The translations under genes and the position numbers were made by a program. This document shows, in pieces, positions 16,442-25,124 of a stretch of 64,000 bases of DNA; position 1 is the first letter of the stretch, and each line of letters opens with the position of its first letter. Below the pieces are notes generated by a model. That model saw only the letters and a program-made list of their open reading frames with translations. It did no database searches and was not told the origin of the DNA. The DNA comes from Janibacter sp. HTCC2649. Lineage in GTDB: Bacteria; Actinomycetota; Actinomycetes; Actinomycetales; Dermatophilaceae. Location: contig NZ_CH672413.1 of NCBI RefSeq assembly GCF_000152705.1, positions 3,228,139 to 3,292,138 on the forward strand, read 5' to 3'.

Positions 16442-17931
16442 GCCCCGCTCTCCTGGCGCTGCACCGTGCCACGTCGCGCGACGTAGGTGACCGCGAACGA
16501 CAGGACGAGGGCCAGCAGCACGCCGAGGTTGGCGTAGGCGAACGTCCCCTCCCAGTAGGACCCAGCGGGATCGTCGACAAACGTGCCGAGGCCGAACGGG
16601 TGCAGCAGGAAGCCCTGCCAGTTGTTCCAGGCGGCGTCGTCGGCGTAGTTGTTGACGACCAGACCCCAGCCGAGCACCGACGTGACGACCATCGTCCCGA
16701 TCGACACCCAGTCGAAGGCGCCGTAGCGGCCGGTGGAGTCGAACAGGGCGTCGTCGTCGTAGTCACGCTTGCGCAGCGCGATGTCGGCGATCATGATCCC
16801 CGCCCACGAGGCCAGAGGCACTCCGAGGGTGATGAGGAACGACTGGAACGGGTTGATGAAGTTCTCGGCGACGAAGACGACGTAGAACGTGCCGAGGGTG
16901 AGGATGACTCCATCGACGAGCGCCGCCATCGGCCGCGGGATGCGCACCCCGAGGGAGAGCAGGGTGAGGCCGGATGAGTAGATGCCGAGGACGGCCCCGG
17001 AGACGAGCGAGAGGATCGCCGCGATGAGGAAGGGCACGAGCACCCACGTCGGGAGCAGCGTGGCCAGCGTCCCGATGGGGTCGGCGCCGATGCCCTCGAG
17101 GACCTTCTTGTCAGAGCCCGCGAGGGCGAGGCCGTAGCAGACGAGGAGGGCCGGGGCGAGGGCTCCGCCCAGGGTGTTCCAGCCGACGATCGCGGTGCCG
17201 CTGGCGTCACGGCGCTGGTAGCGCGACCAGTCGGCGGCGATGTTGATCCACCCGAGACCGAAACCGGTCATGACCATGACGAGGGCCCCCACCATGGCGC
17301 CGATGCTTCCGGACGGCAGGGCCGACACGGCCGACCAGTCGAGGTGGTTGAACGTCATGACGACGTAGAGGACGGTGATGATGCCGGTGATCCAGGTCAG
17401 GACCGACTGCATGCGCATGATGATGTGATAGCCGGCGACGGCCGCGGCCACGATCATGGCGGCCACGACGACTGCGGCGACGATCTTGGTCCCGGTGCCG
17501 CCGCCCCAGCCGAGGCGCTCGAAGATCGTCGCGGTCGCGAGGACGGCGAGGATCGCGAGGAAGGTCTCCCAGCCGATCGAGGTGAGCCACGAGATCACGC
17601 CGGGGACCTTCTGGCCCTTGACGCCGAACGCGGCGCGCGACAGCACCATGGTGGGGGCCGATCCGCGTTTGCCGGCGATCGCGATGATGCCGCAGAGAGC
17701 GAACGACACCACGACGCCGATGATCGTCACGACGACGGCCTGCCAGAACGAGATGCCGAAACCGAGGACGAAGGCCGCGTAGGAGACACCGAACACCGAC
17801 ACGTTGGCGGCGAACCACGGCCAGAAGAGATCTCGGGGCGCGGCGGTGCGTTCCGCCTCGTCGATGATCTCGATGCCGGTGGTCTCGACGCCGAGGCGCT
17901 TGGCAGCGTCGGCTGTGCGCACGTCAGTCAT
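16438..17931 (-). CDS. NCS1-family cytosine/purine/allantoin-type permease
   Basis: About twelve hydrophobic helices and NCS1 features: WFAANVSVFGVSYAAFVLGFG early, GKRGSAPTMVLSRAAFGVKGQKVPG, and LGWINIAADWSRYQRRDASGTAIVGWNTLGG, the substrate/sodium-site region. ATG 17931 (MTDVRTADA) is preferred over 17943. It forms a two-gene operon with the downstream cysteine hydrolase through an ATGA overlap, suggesting uptake followed by amide hydrolysis of a nucleobase-like compound. The ligand is not determinable by eye. Confidence 0.9.
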   Translation of the reverse strand: MTDVRTADAAKRLGVETTGIEIIDEAERTAAPRDLFWPWFAANVSVFGVSYAAFVLGFGISFWQAVVVTIIGVVVSFALCGIIAIAGKRGSAPTMVLSRAAFGVKGQKVPGVISWLTSIGWETFLAILAVLATATIFERLGWGGGTGTKIVAAVVVAAMIVAAAVAGYHIIMRMQSVLTWITGIITVLYVVMTFNHLDWSAVSALPSGSIGAMVGALVMVMTGFGLGWINIAADWSRYQRRDASGTAIVGWNTLGGALAPALLVCYGLALAGSDKKVLEGIGADPIGTLATLLPTWVLVPFLIAAILSLVSGAVLGIYSSGLTLLSLGVRIPRPMAALVDGVILTLGTFYVVFVAENFINPFQSFLITLGVPLASWAGIMIADIALRKRDYDDDALFDSTGRYGAFDWVSIGTMVVTSVLGWGLVVNNYADDAAWNNWQGFLLHPFGLGTFVDDPAGSYWEGTFAYANLGVLLALVLSFAVTYVARRGTVQRQESGA

Positions 17932-18016
17932 GCCCGTGAGCATGTCAGATCTCAGGCGGCAGAAGACGTATGCCGCACGAGGACGTGCGAAAGAGGGTCG
18001 AGCGTGAGGTCAGGCG

Positions 18017-18211
18017 TCAACGACGCCCGTTGACCCACTTGTCGTAGTCGTCGTCCTCGTCGGTCTCCGGCTCGGCGACCCGAGTCGAAGGCAGCGTCGA
18101 AGAACTACCGTGGAGTTCTCGCTCAAGCGAGCTCAGGTCAGTGTCGGGGCTGTAGTACTTCAGCTCCCGTGCCACCTTGGTCTGCTTGGCTTTTGCTCGG
18201 CCGCGCCCCAT
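18017..18211 (-). CDS. DUF3073 family protein
   Basis: A 64-residue protein starting MGRGRAKAKQTKVARELKYYSP, the DUF3073 signature, and ending in an acidic stretch then KWVNGRR. It is widely found next to purM in actinobacteria, as here (convergent, two genes away). The function is unknown; the basic N-terminus could bind nucleic acid. Confidence 0.9.
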   Translation of the reverse strand: MGRGRAKAKQTKVARELKYYSPDTDLSSLERELHGSSSTLPSTRVAEPETDEDDDYDKWVNGRR

Positions 18212-18391
18212 GGCGAGACCCCCTTGTGCGTCTGCCGGGCGACATACCCAAAAGGGACGGCCCTCAGAGGGTCATCCCAAGTCGAGCTGTGGTCCCGGGA
18301 ATCGTGTGTATGTCGTGGGGACAACGCTACATCAGCCCAGAGTGTTTCCGCTCCAGGGGTCGACTTGCTGAGACGGTGTCGCAACTTCCCT

Positions 18392-18437
18392 GCGTATGCC
18401 GGGTGCTCACCTCGGGAGGTGAGCACCCGGCATACGC
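18392..18437 (-). terminator. 22-bp perfect stem terminator built from two inverted copies of the GTATGCCG repeat
   Basis: A 22-bp perfect inverted repeat with a GG loop lies about 20 bp past the stop of the leucine-dehydrogenase-type gene. Each arm contains GTATGCCG-N4-CTCACCTC, the extended form of the dispersed repeat. The rest of the 246-bp gap (18212-18457) holds nothing else I recognise. Confidence 0.8.
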
Positions 18438-18457
18438 CGTGCTGGGGGTGAAAAGCC

Positions 18458-19576
18458 TCAGTGCTGGGGGAGCCAGATCGTCGACGAACCGGCAGCCATG
18501 CGCTTTTCCGCGATGTGGTCGGCCGCAGCGGCGGGGCTCTCGCCACGCTCATCGGCGGTGCGCAGGACCTCGAGGGTGTGCTCGAAGATCGCCGTGGCAC
18601 CGACCTTGGCGCGCGCGAAGTCGAAGCCGAGGAGCTCGTCGCTCACCTGGATGACTCCGCCGGCGTTGACGAGGAAGTCGGGGCAGTAGGTGATGCCGCG
18701 CGAGACGAGTCGGTCGGCGGTGCCGCCTTCACCCTCGCTGACGAGCTGGTTGTTGGCGCCACCGCAGACGATGCGCGCCTTGAGGACGTCGACGGTGTCG
18801 TCGTCGAGCGCGCCACCGAGGGCGCAGGGGGCGTAGACGTCGAGGTCGTCGCGCACGAGGGCGGCGACGTCGCCGAGGACCTCGATGGAGGGGTGGGTGG
18901 CCTGGAGGGCGGTGACCGCGGCGGTGTTGACGTCCGTGACGACGACCTGGGCGCCGTCCTCGATGAGGTGTCCGGCGAGGATGCGTCCGACCTTGCCGAC
19001 GCCGGCGATGCCGACGCGACGGCCGCGCAGGGTGGCTTCGCCCCACACGTGCTGGGCGGCGGCGCGCATGCCCTGGAAGACACCGAAGGCGGTGAGGACC
19101 GACGAGTCGCCGGCGCCGCCGTTCTCGGGGGAGCGGCCGGTCGCGAAGCGCGTCGTCTGCGCCACGAGGTCCATGTCCTGCACGTAGGTGCCCACGTCGC
19201 ACGCGGTGACATAGCGGCCACCGAGGCTCTCGACGAACCGGCCGTAGGCGCGCAGCAGCTCGGGGGTCTTGAGGGTCGCCGGGTCGCCGATGATGACGGC
19301 CTTGCCGCCACCGTGCGGGATGCCTGCGACGGCGTTCTTGTAGGACATGCCGCGCGAGAGCCGGAGGACGTCGGCGAGGGCCTCGTCATCACTGGCGTAC
19401 GGGTAGAACCGCGTGCCGCCGAGCGCCGGGCCGAGGGCGGTGTTGTGGATCGCGATGATCGCGCGCAGGCCGGACTTCGGGTCGGAGCAGTGGACGACCT
19501 GCTCGTGCTCGGCGAGCGAGAGTGTGGGCGCAGCGGGCGAGCCTGCGGGCGCGGTGGTCATGGGCGACGCGGTCAC
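18458..19576 (-). CDS. Leucine/valine-type amino acid dehydrogenase (Glu/Leu/Phe/Val family)
   Basis: NAD-dependent oxidative deamination of a branched-chain amino acid is the likely reaction. Motifs are [41 protein letters not shown] with the catalytic lysine region, and [16 protein letters not shown] in the Rossmann domain. GTG 19576 is chosen because GGAG lies eight bases upstream; ATG 19561 is an alternative. The 372-residue length fits leucine or valine dehydrogenase. It is a single gene with a strong terminator. Which branched-chain substrate is preferred cannot be decided by eye. Confidence 0.9.
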   Translation of the reverse strand: MTASPMTTAPAGSPAAPTLSLAEHEQVVHCSDPKSGLRAIIAIHNTALGPALGGTRFYPYASDDEALADVLRLSRGMSYKNAVAGIPHGGGKAVIIGDPATLKTPELLRAYGRFVESLGGRYVTACDVGTYVQDMDLVAQTTRFATGRSPENGGAGDSSVLTAFGVFQGMRAAAQHVWGEATLRGRRVGIAGVGKVGRILAGHLIEDGAQVVVTDVNTAAVTALQATHPSIEVLGDVAALVRDDLDVYAPCALGGALDDDTVDVLKARIVCGGANNQLVSEGEGGTADRLVSRGITYCPDFLVNAGGVIQVSDELLGFDFARAKVGATAIFEHTLEVLRTADERGESPAAAADHIAEKRMAAGSSTIWLPQH

Positions 19577-19686
19577 GGTGGTGACTCCTTTGTCAGTGCT
19601 GGGCCGCGTGATGGTGCGGCGTGTGACGTGCGTGGGTCTCACGCAGGTCCAAGCCTAGGCCCGCCAGCCGCCGGTGGTGACCCGGC

Positions 19687-20358
19687 TCAGCCCTCGATCC
19701 CGGTGGCTTCGTGGGCCGCCCCGACCGGTTTGGACTCCGGCGATCCGCGCTCGCGCAGGTAGATCGCGAGAACGACCATGCTCGCGACGGCGAGGAACTC
19801 GGACTGCCAGTTCTGGAACGTGCGGCTCCAGAAGTCGGGCGCGGCGAGGTAGGTCCCGAAGGTCAGAGGCGCTTTGAGGTTGCGGATCTGCTCGGCGTTG
19901 TAGGCCGCGTGGCCGGCGATGAACTGAGCCGACCAGGAGCCGACGAAGATCGCTCCCATGACGAGCCCCAGCGAGTGGGAGTAGAGGCCTCGTCGCCAGC
20001 CGTCGAGCTTCGCCCACGCCGGCGAGTCGGGTTGGGCGAACTGTCCCACCTTCTGCTCCTCGTCGCTCTCACGTCCGATCTTGTCGAGCGGTTTGGACTC
20101 GGGAGATCCCTTCTGGACGAACCAGACCGTGAGGGTGATGAAGAGAAGGAACTGGAGGTACTCGGACTGCCAGTTCTCTGCGAGGTCGACGGCGAAGTCC
20201 GACGACGCGAGATATTCACCCATGCCGATCGTCTGGAGTCCGTGGTCGTGGGCGTCACCGTTGACGCCAGCGAGCCCCGAGATCGCCTGCCCGAGGAGGG
20301 CCAGCAGCAGAAGGGCGCCGAAGACGAGGGGGAGCCCGTGTTCACGCAGTCGCCTCAT
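19687..20358 (-). CDS. DUF6766-type membrane protein with internally duplicated halves
   Basis: A 223-residue membrane protein with four hydrophobic helices in two similar halves. Each half contains NWQSE(Y/F)L, a helix, and then GSPESKP (first copy near residue 90, second near 205). This is the pattern I associate with DUF6766; function unknown. The start codon overlaps the stop of a 30-residue membrane protein gene (ATGA), which itself overlaps a lipoprotein gene, forming a tight three-gene operon. Confidence 0.8.
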   Translation of the reverse strand: MRRLREHGLPLVFGALLLLALLGQAISGLAGVNGDAHDHGLQTIGMGEYLASSDFAVDLAENWQSEYLQFLLFITLTVWFVQKGSPESKPLDKIGRESDEEQKVGQFAQPDSPAWAKLDGWRRGLYSHSLGLVMGAIFVGSWSAQFIAGHAAYNAEQIRNLKAPLTFGTYLAAPDFWSRTFQNWQSEFLAVASMVVLAIYLRERGSPESKPVGAAHEATGIEG

Positions 20359-20447
20359 CGCCCGGTCACCCCCATGGCAAAGCACCATGCGAGCCCCGCG
20401 GCGATGAAGACGAGCCATCCGATGAAGGACCAACGCACGACGGTCAC
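20355..20447 (-). CDS. 30-residue single-helix membrane peptide
   Basis: GTG 20447 to TGA 20355 encodes [20 protein letters not shown] followed by WCFAMGVTGR, one hydrophobic helix. Its GTG overlaps the stop of the upstream lipoprotein gene (GTGA) and its TGA overlaps the start of the DUF6766-type gene (ATGA). Overlaps on both sides strongly suggest it is translated. I know of no named family; a small subunit or regulator of the neighbouring membrane protein is possible. Confidence 0.65.
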   Translation of the reverse strand: MTVVRWSFIGWLVFIAAGLAWCFAMGVTGR

Positions 20448-20887
20448 CGCCCTTCGACGGAGCAGTCGTAGGGGAGGTCCTTGCCGCGCGGTGTGCAGCC
20501 GGCGGCAGTGACGAGCCACCCGCCGTCGAAACGGGCGAGGAACATCGTCTGGTCGTCCCACTGGACGATCGCGTCGCGTCCATAGACCTGGGCGCGAGGC
20601 TCTGGGCCACCCGCTCTCAACGTCTCCATCCCGAGGTCGGCCATCGCGGTGGCGCACTCCTCGTCGTCGGAGGCGATCGACTCGAGGGTCGCGGGTGCCA
20701 GGAAGTCGCACGCCTTGCCCGGCTGCATGCTCGCCGCCGAGATGAACTGCTCGCTCGCAGCGCTCACAGCGCCGGTCTCGGCAGCGCCCCGACCGGCACA
20801 CCCTGTCGCCGGGACGAGCGCCAGAAGAACGGCACTCGCCGAGGTGAGCCACGGCATACGACGTCGTTTGTGCAGGTCAGGAGGCAT
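20444..20887 (-). CDS. Putative lipoprotein of unknown function
   Basis: The N-terminus has a basic stretch, a hydrophobic segment ([20 protein letters not shown]) and a lipobox-like cysteine. ATG 20887 or ATG 20857 could be the start. The mature part is about 120 residues with several cysteines (CDFLAP, EECATA, GCTPRG, YDCSVEG) that could form disulfides outside the membrane. It is first in the operon with the 30-residue peptide and the DUF6766-type protein, and divergent from fgd across a 38-bp gap. Confidence 0.75.
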   Translation of the reverse strand: MPPDLHKRRRMPWLTSASAVLLALVPATGCAGRGAAETGAVSAASEQFISAASMQPGKACDFLAPATLESIASDDEECATAMADLGMETLRAGGPEPRAQVYGRDAIVQWDDQTMFLARFDGGWLVTAAGCTPRGKDLPYDCSVEGR

Positions 20888-20925
20888 ATATCCACTATGG
20901 CACCGGCATGGGAGAGGATGGCGTC

Positions 20926-21978
20926 ATGCGCATCGGCTACAAGGCTTCGGCCGAACAGTTCGCTCCCGCCGAGCTCGCGGCCTACGCCGTGCTTGCCGAG
21001 GAGCTGGGGCTGGACTCGGTGACGATCTCTGACCACTTCCAGCCCTGGCGGCTCGAAGGCGGCCACGCCCCGAACTCCATCGCGTGGCTGTCGTGGGTCG
21101 CCGCGCGCACCGAGCGGGTCATGCTCGGCACGTCGGTCATGACGCCGACCTACCGCTACAACCCGGCCGTCGTCGCGCAGACCTTTGCGACCCTCGGCTG
21201 CCTCGCGCCGGGTCGGATCATGCTCGGAGTCGGCACGGGTGAGGCGCTCAACGAGGTCGCCGTCGGCTCGGTGCCCGAAAGTGGCTGGCCCGAGTTCAAG
21301 GAGCGCTACGCGCGGCTGCGAGAGTCGGTCCGGCTCATGCGGGCGCTGTGGACGCAGGAGTCGGTGACGTTCGAGGGCGAGTACTACCGCACCGAGGACG
21401 CGCGCATCTTCGACCGGCCCGACGTGCCGATCCCCGTCTACATCGCTGCCGGTGGCCCGCTTGTTGCCCGGTATGCCGGCCGGTCCGGTGACGGTTTCAT
21501 CTGCACCTCCGGCAAGGGACGCGAGCTCTACGCCGACAAGCTGCTGCCCGCCGTGGCCGAGGGACTGGACAAGGGCGGACGGTCGGCCGGGGACGTGGAT
21601 CGGATGATCGAGATCAAGCTGTCCTGGGACCCTGACGCCGACCAAGCGCTCGAGAACACCCGATTCTGGGCGCCCTTGTCGCTGACGGCCGAGCAGAAGC
21701 ACTCGATCCACAGCCCCGCCGAGATGGAGAAGGCCGCCGACGAGCTACCCATCGAGCAGGTGGCGCAGCGCTGGATCGTCGCGTCGAAGCCGGAAGACGT
21801 GGTCGCTGCGGTCAAGGAGTACACCGACCTCGGCTTCGACCACCTCGTCTTCCACGGTCCCGGGCACGACCAGAAGCGCTTCCTCAAGACCTTCACCGAG
21901 CAGGTCGTGCCCGGTCTGCGTGAGCTCGTGCCCGCTGACCTGACCGCTGCCTCGACGGACGCCAAGGACAACTCCTGA
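20926..21978 (+). CDS. fgd: F420-dependent glucose-6-phosphate dehydrogenase
   Basis: Oxidises glucose-6-phosphate to 6-phosphogluconolactone while reducing coenzyme F420, supplying F420H2. Motifs nearly identical to mycobacterial Fgd1 are [79 protein letters not shown] and [21 protein letters not shown] 20926 gives 350 residues. It heads a train of six overlapping genes. The identity is very secure and shows that the organism uses F420. Confidence 0.96.
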   Translation: MRIGYKASAEQFAPAELAAYAVLAEELGLDSVTISDHFQPWRLEGGHAPNSIAWLSWVAARTERVMLGTSVMTPTYRYNPAVVAQTFATLGCLAPGRIMLGVGTGEALNEVAVGSVPESGWPEFKERYARLRESVRLMRALWTQESVTFEGEYYRTEDARIFDRPDVPIPVYIAAGGPLVARYAGRSGDGFICTSGKGRELYADKLLPAVAEGLDKGGRSAGDVDRMIEIKLSWDPDADQALENTRFWAPLSLTAEQKHSIHSPAEMEKAADELPIEQVAQRWIVASKPEDVVAAVKEYTDLGFDHLVFHGPGHDQKRFLKTFTEQVVPGLRELVPADLTAASTDAKDNS

Positions 21979-22508
21979 TGGACGCCACCGCGATCTCCTC
22001 GACCGACCTCGACGTCGCCTCGCTCGTCCTGCGTCTTGCGCTGGGACCGATGCTCGTCCTCCACGGGCTCAACAAGGTCCAGGGCGGTCTCGACGGGACG
22101 GCCGGCTGGTTCGAGTCGCTCGGCCTCAAGCCCGGCTGGCTGCACGCCCGTCTCGCCGCGTACACCGAGATCGGCGCCGGCATCATCGTCACGCTCGGCC
22201 TGCTCAACGGTCTGGGAGCGATGGCGTTCGTCGGGCTCATGACGGTGGCCGCCCTCACGGACCACCGCGGCAAGGGCTACTTCATCTTCAAGGGTGGTGC
22301 CGAGTACGTCGTGCTGGTCGGCATCGTCGCGGTCGCGCTCGCGGTCGTGGGTCCCGGTCGCTGGTCGCTCGACAACGCGTTCGGCCTCGACCTCGCTGGC
22401 CTCGGCTGGGGCCTCATTGCCCTCGTGGGCGGCGTGCTGGCTGCTGGTGGACTGCTCGCGACCTTCTATCGCCCGAACGCGACCGGCGCGACCAAGGCGG
22501 ACGCGTGA
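21978..22508 (+). CDS. DoxX-family membrane protein
   Basis: A 176-residue protein with four helices and the DoxX pattern: LVLRLALGPMLVLHGLNKVQGG, GWFESLGLKPGW, YTEIGAGIIVTLGLLNGLGAMAFVGLM and a hydrophilic HRGKGYFIFKGGAEY loop. DoxX-like proteins are linked to redox and detoxification; no precise role can be assigned. The ATG shares the last base of the fgd stop (TGATG), and the next gene overlaps by four bases. Confidence 0.88.
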   Translation: MDATAISSTDLDVASLVLRLALGPMLVLHGLNKVQGGLDGTAGWFESLGLKPGWLHARLAAYTEIGAGIIVTLGLLNGLGAMAFVGLMTVAALTDHRGKGYFIFKGGAEYVVLVGIVAVALAVVGPGRWSLDNAFGLDLAGLGWGLIALVGGVLAAGGLLATFYRPNATGATKADA

Positions 22509-23272
22509 CCACGACTGACGTCACCGTCGCGGTTGACGGCGCCATCGGGCGGATCACCTTCACCGCACCGGATCGGCTCAACTCGCTCGACGCGGAGATG
22601 CTCGAGACGGTCACCAACGAGGTCGCCCGGCTCGACGCCGACCCGGCCGTGCGCGTCATCGTCCTGTCCGGTGAGGGGCGTGCCTTCTCGGCCGGCGCCA
22701 ACATCGTGGCCTACGAGAAGGTCGGCGACCTCGACGCCACATTGTTCGGTCTCGGCCCCGCCGCGCGCGCGATCCTCGAAACGCGCACTCCCGTCATCTC
22801 GCTCGTGCCCGCTGTGGCTGCCGGGGCGGGCCTGTCACTCGCTCTCGCGGCCGACTATGTGCTCGTCGCAGACGATGCCAAGCTTCTCCTCGCCTTCGGT
22901 GGACTGGGCCTCATGCCGGACGGTGGGGCGACGTCGCTCGTCGTGGCCAACATCGGCCGCGCCCGGGCCCTGCGCCTCGCCCTGACCGGCGAGAAGATCA
23001 GCGGTGCGACAGCAGCGGAGTGGGGCCTTGTCTCGGAATCCGTTGCCGCAGAGGCGTTCTCGGCACGAGCCGACGAACTCATCGCGCACTTGGCCTCGCT
23101 GGCGCCCGACGGCACCGCCCTCACCACGGCCGCCATCACGGACGCAGCCCTTGACCTCGACGCCACGCTCGACCGTGAGGAGCGCGGCCAGCACGCCCTG
23201 CTCCGCACCGACGACTTCGCCGAGGGCCTCGCCGCCTTCCGCGAGAAGCGTCGCCCGGCGTTCGGTCGGTGA
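22505..23272 (+). CDS. Enoyl-CoA hydratase/isomerase (crotonase) family protein
   Basis: GTG 22505 overlaps the DoxX stop. Crotonase motifs are GRAFSAGANIVAYE (oxyanion-hole strand), AAVAAGAGLSLALAADYVLVADDAKLLLAFGGLGLMPDGGATSLV and the C-terminal helix. The acidic catalytic residue expected after GL.PD.G is not obviously placed as in the classic hydratase, so isomerase or another crotonase reaction remains possible. It is embedded in the fgd-gpgS train; the substrate is unknown. Confidence 0.88.
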   Translation: MTTTDVTVAVDGAIGRITFTAPDRLNSLDAEMLETVTNEVARLDADPAVRVIVLSGEGRAFSAGANIVAYEKVGDLDATLFGLGPAARAILETRTPVISLVPAVAAGAGLSLALAADYVLVADDAKLLLAFGGLGLMPDGGATSLVVANIGRARALRLALTGEKISGATAAEWGLVSESVAAEAFSARADELIAHLASLAPDGTALTTAAITDAALDLDATLDREERGQHALLRTDDFAEGLAAFREKRRPAFGR

Positions 23273-24255
23273 CGGGAGCGGTGGGCGAGGGCAAGGGGTC
23301 AGGCGAGCGCACGGCATACCCAGCATCTGACTGGACCGCCGATGGCCTGCTGGCCCTCAAGGGCGACCTGACCATCTCCGTCGTGATCCCGGCCAAGAAC
23401 GAAGAGGCGACCGTCGGTGACGTCGCGGCGCGCATCCTCACGGACGTCGGTCATCTGGTCGACGAGGTCATCGTCATCGACTCCGACTCGACCGATGCGA
23501 CCGTTGACGCAGCGCGGGCTGCGGGGGCAAAAGTGTTCTCTGCCATGGAGATTCGGCCCGAATTGGGTGCGGTGCCCGGCAAGGGTGAGGCACTGTGGAA
23601 GTCGCAGTTCGTCACTCGCGGCGACCTCGTGGTCTTCGTCGATGCGGACCTCGTCGACTGGGGTACGCATTTCGTCACCGGGCTTCTGGGGCCGCTGCTC
23701 ACGCGCGACGACATCCACCTCGTCAAGGCCGTCTATGACCGGCCGATGCTCGATGACTCCGGCAACGAGGAGGAGCAGGGCGGGCGCGTCACGGAACTCG
23801 TCGCGCGACCGTGGCTGGGCCTGCACCGTCCCGAACTCGCCGGCATCGTCCAGCCGCTGTCGGGGGAGTGGGCGATCCGGCGGTCGAGCTTTGCCGGCTA
23901 CTCGGTCCCTGTGGGTTATGGCGTGGAGATCGCGGCGGTCCTCGACACGGCCGATCGCTTCGGGGTCGAGGCCATCGCGCAGGTCGACCTGGGGCTGCGC
24001 ACCCACCGCCACCACCGTCATGACACGCTCGGACTCATGGCAGTCCAGGTCCTCGCAGCCGCTGATCGTCGTCGGGTTGCTGCTGCCGTTGGTGACGTGA
24101 CGGTGCGCGAGACCGTGGACCTGACGCAGTACACGCGAGGGACCGCCGGCTTGGAACCGCACGTCACTGCCGTGGCGATCGGTGAGCGGCCTCCGGCGCA
24201 GTCCTTGGGTATGCCGGCCCACGCAGAGCGTGGGACCCGCGCGGAGTCCCGATGA
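23269..24255 (+). CDS. gpgS: Glucosyl-3-phosphoglycerate synthase
   Basis: GT-A-fold glycosyltransferase (GT81) that joins glucose from a nucleotide sugar to 3-phosphoglycerate, the first step to glucosylglycerate and, in mycobacteria, methylglucose lipopolysaccharide. Motifs are SVVIPAKNEEATVGDVA, IDSDSTDAT, AVPGKGEALWKS, VFVDADLVDW (metal-binding DxD) and LSGEWAIRRSSF. GTG 23269 overlaps the preceding stop by four bases. The following folP2-like gene repeats the Rv1208-Rv1207 gene pair of M. tuberculosis. Confidence 0.92.
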   Translation: MTGAVGEGKGSGERTAYPASDWTADGLLALKGDLTISVVIPAKNEEATVGDVAARILTDVGHLVDEVIVIDSDSTDATVDAARAAGAKVFSAMEIRPELGAVPGKGEALWKSQFVTRGDLVVFVDADLVDWGTHFVTGLLGPLLTRDDIHLVKAVYDRPMLDDSGNEEEQGGRVTELVARPWLGLHRPELAGIVQPLSGEWAIRRSSFAGYSVPVGYGVEIAAVLDTADRFGVEAIAQVDLGLRTHRHHRHDTLGLMAVQVLAAADRRRVAAAVGDVTVRETVDLTQYTRGTAGLEPHVTAVAIGERPPAQSLGMPAHAERGTRAESR

Positions 24256-25124
24256 CCGAGTTGCGTTTCCGCCTGGGTCGTGGCGAGTTCGACGCGCGCT
24301 CGCGCCTGGTCATGGCGATCGTCAACCGCACGCCCGACTCGTTCTACGACAAGGGGTCGACGTGGCGCGAGGACGCGGCCTTCGACCGCGTGCGCGAGGT
24401 CGTGGCCCAGGGCGCCGACATCGTCGACATCGGCGGGATCAAGGCGGCGCCCGGCGTCGAGATCGGTGCGGACGAGGAGAAGGGGCGAGTCGTCGACTTC
24501 GTCGCTGCTGTGCGCGCCGAGCACCCCGACCTGCTCATCAGCGTTGACACGTGGCGGGCGTCGGTCGGTCGCGCGGTCCTGGAGGCGGGTGCCGACATCC
24601 TCAACGACGCGTGGGGTGGTGCGGATCCCGAGTTGGTCGAGGTGGCTGCGGAGTTCGATGCCGCCGTCGTGTGCACCCACACGGGTGGGGTGACGCCGAG
24701 GACGCGTCCGCACCGGATCGAGTACGACGACGTCGTCGAGTCCGTCGTGGAATCGCTTGTCGCACAGGCAGATCGAGCAGTCTCAGTAGGAGTTGCGCGC
24801 GAGCGGATCGTCATCGACCCGGCTCATGACTTCGGCAAGAACTCGTGGCACTCGCTCGAGGTGACGCGACGGCTCGACGAGCTCGTGGCCCTCGACTGGC
24901 CGCTGCTCGTGTCGCTGTCCAACAAGGACTTCGTGGGGGAGGCGCTCGACCTGCCCGTGGGGGAGCGGCTCACGGGGACGTTGGCCGCGACAGCGATCTC
25001 GGCGTGGCACGGCGCGCACATCTATCGGGTGCACGAGGTCGTCGAGACCCGGCAGGTGCTCGACATGGTGTCGGTCATCTCGGGTGACCTCCCGCCGGCC
25101 CGGACTGCTCGGGGGCTCGCGTGA
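24252..25124 (+). CDS. folP2: FolP2-like dihydropteroate synthase paralogue
   Basis: A TIM-barrel pterin-binding protein with VMAIVNRTPDSFYDKGSTW at the start. The classical DHPS loop DIGGESTRPG is replaced by DIGGIKAAPG, and the SVDTWRASV, DPAHDFGKNSWHS and SNKDFVGE segments follow. This variant resembles FolP2 of mycobacteria, whose M. leprae member is reported not to show DHPS activity. A role outside folate synthesis, possibly tied to its constant neighbour gpgS, is plausible. The start overlaps gpgS (ATGA). Confidence 0.88.
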   Translation: MTELRFRLGRGEFDARSRLVMAIVNRTPDSFYDKGSTWREDAAFDRVREVVAQGADIVDIGGIKAAPGVEIGADEEKGRVVDFVAAVRAEHPDLLISVDTWRASVGRAVLEAGADILNDAWGGADPELVEVAAEFDAAVVCTHTGGVTPRTRPHRIEYDDVVESVVESLVAQADRAVSVGVARERIVIDPAHDFGKNSWHSLEVTRRLDELVALDWPLLVSLSNKDFVGEALDLPVGERLTGTLAATAISAWHGAHIYRVHEVVETRQVLDMVSVISGDLPPARTARGLA

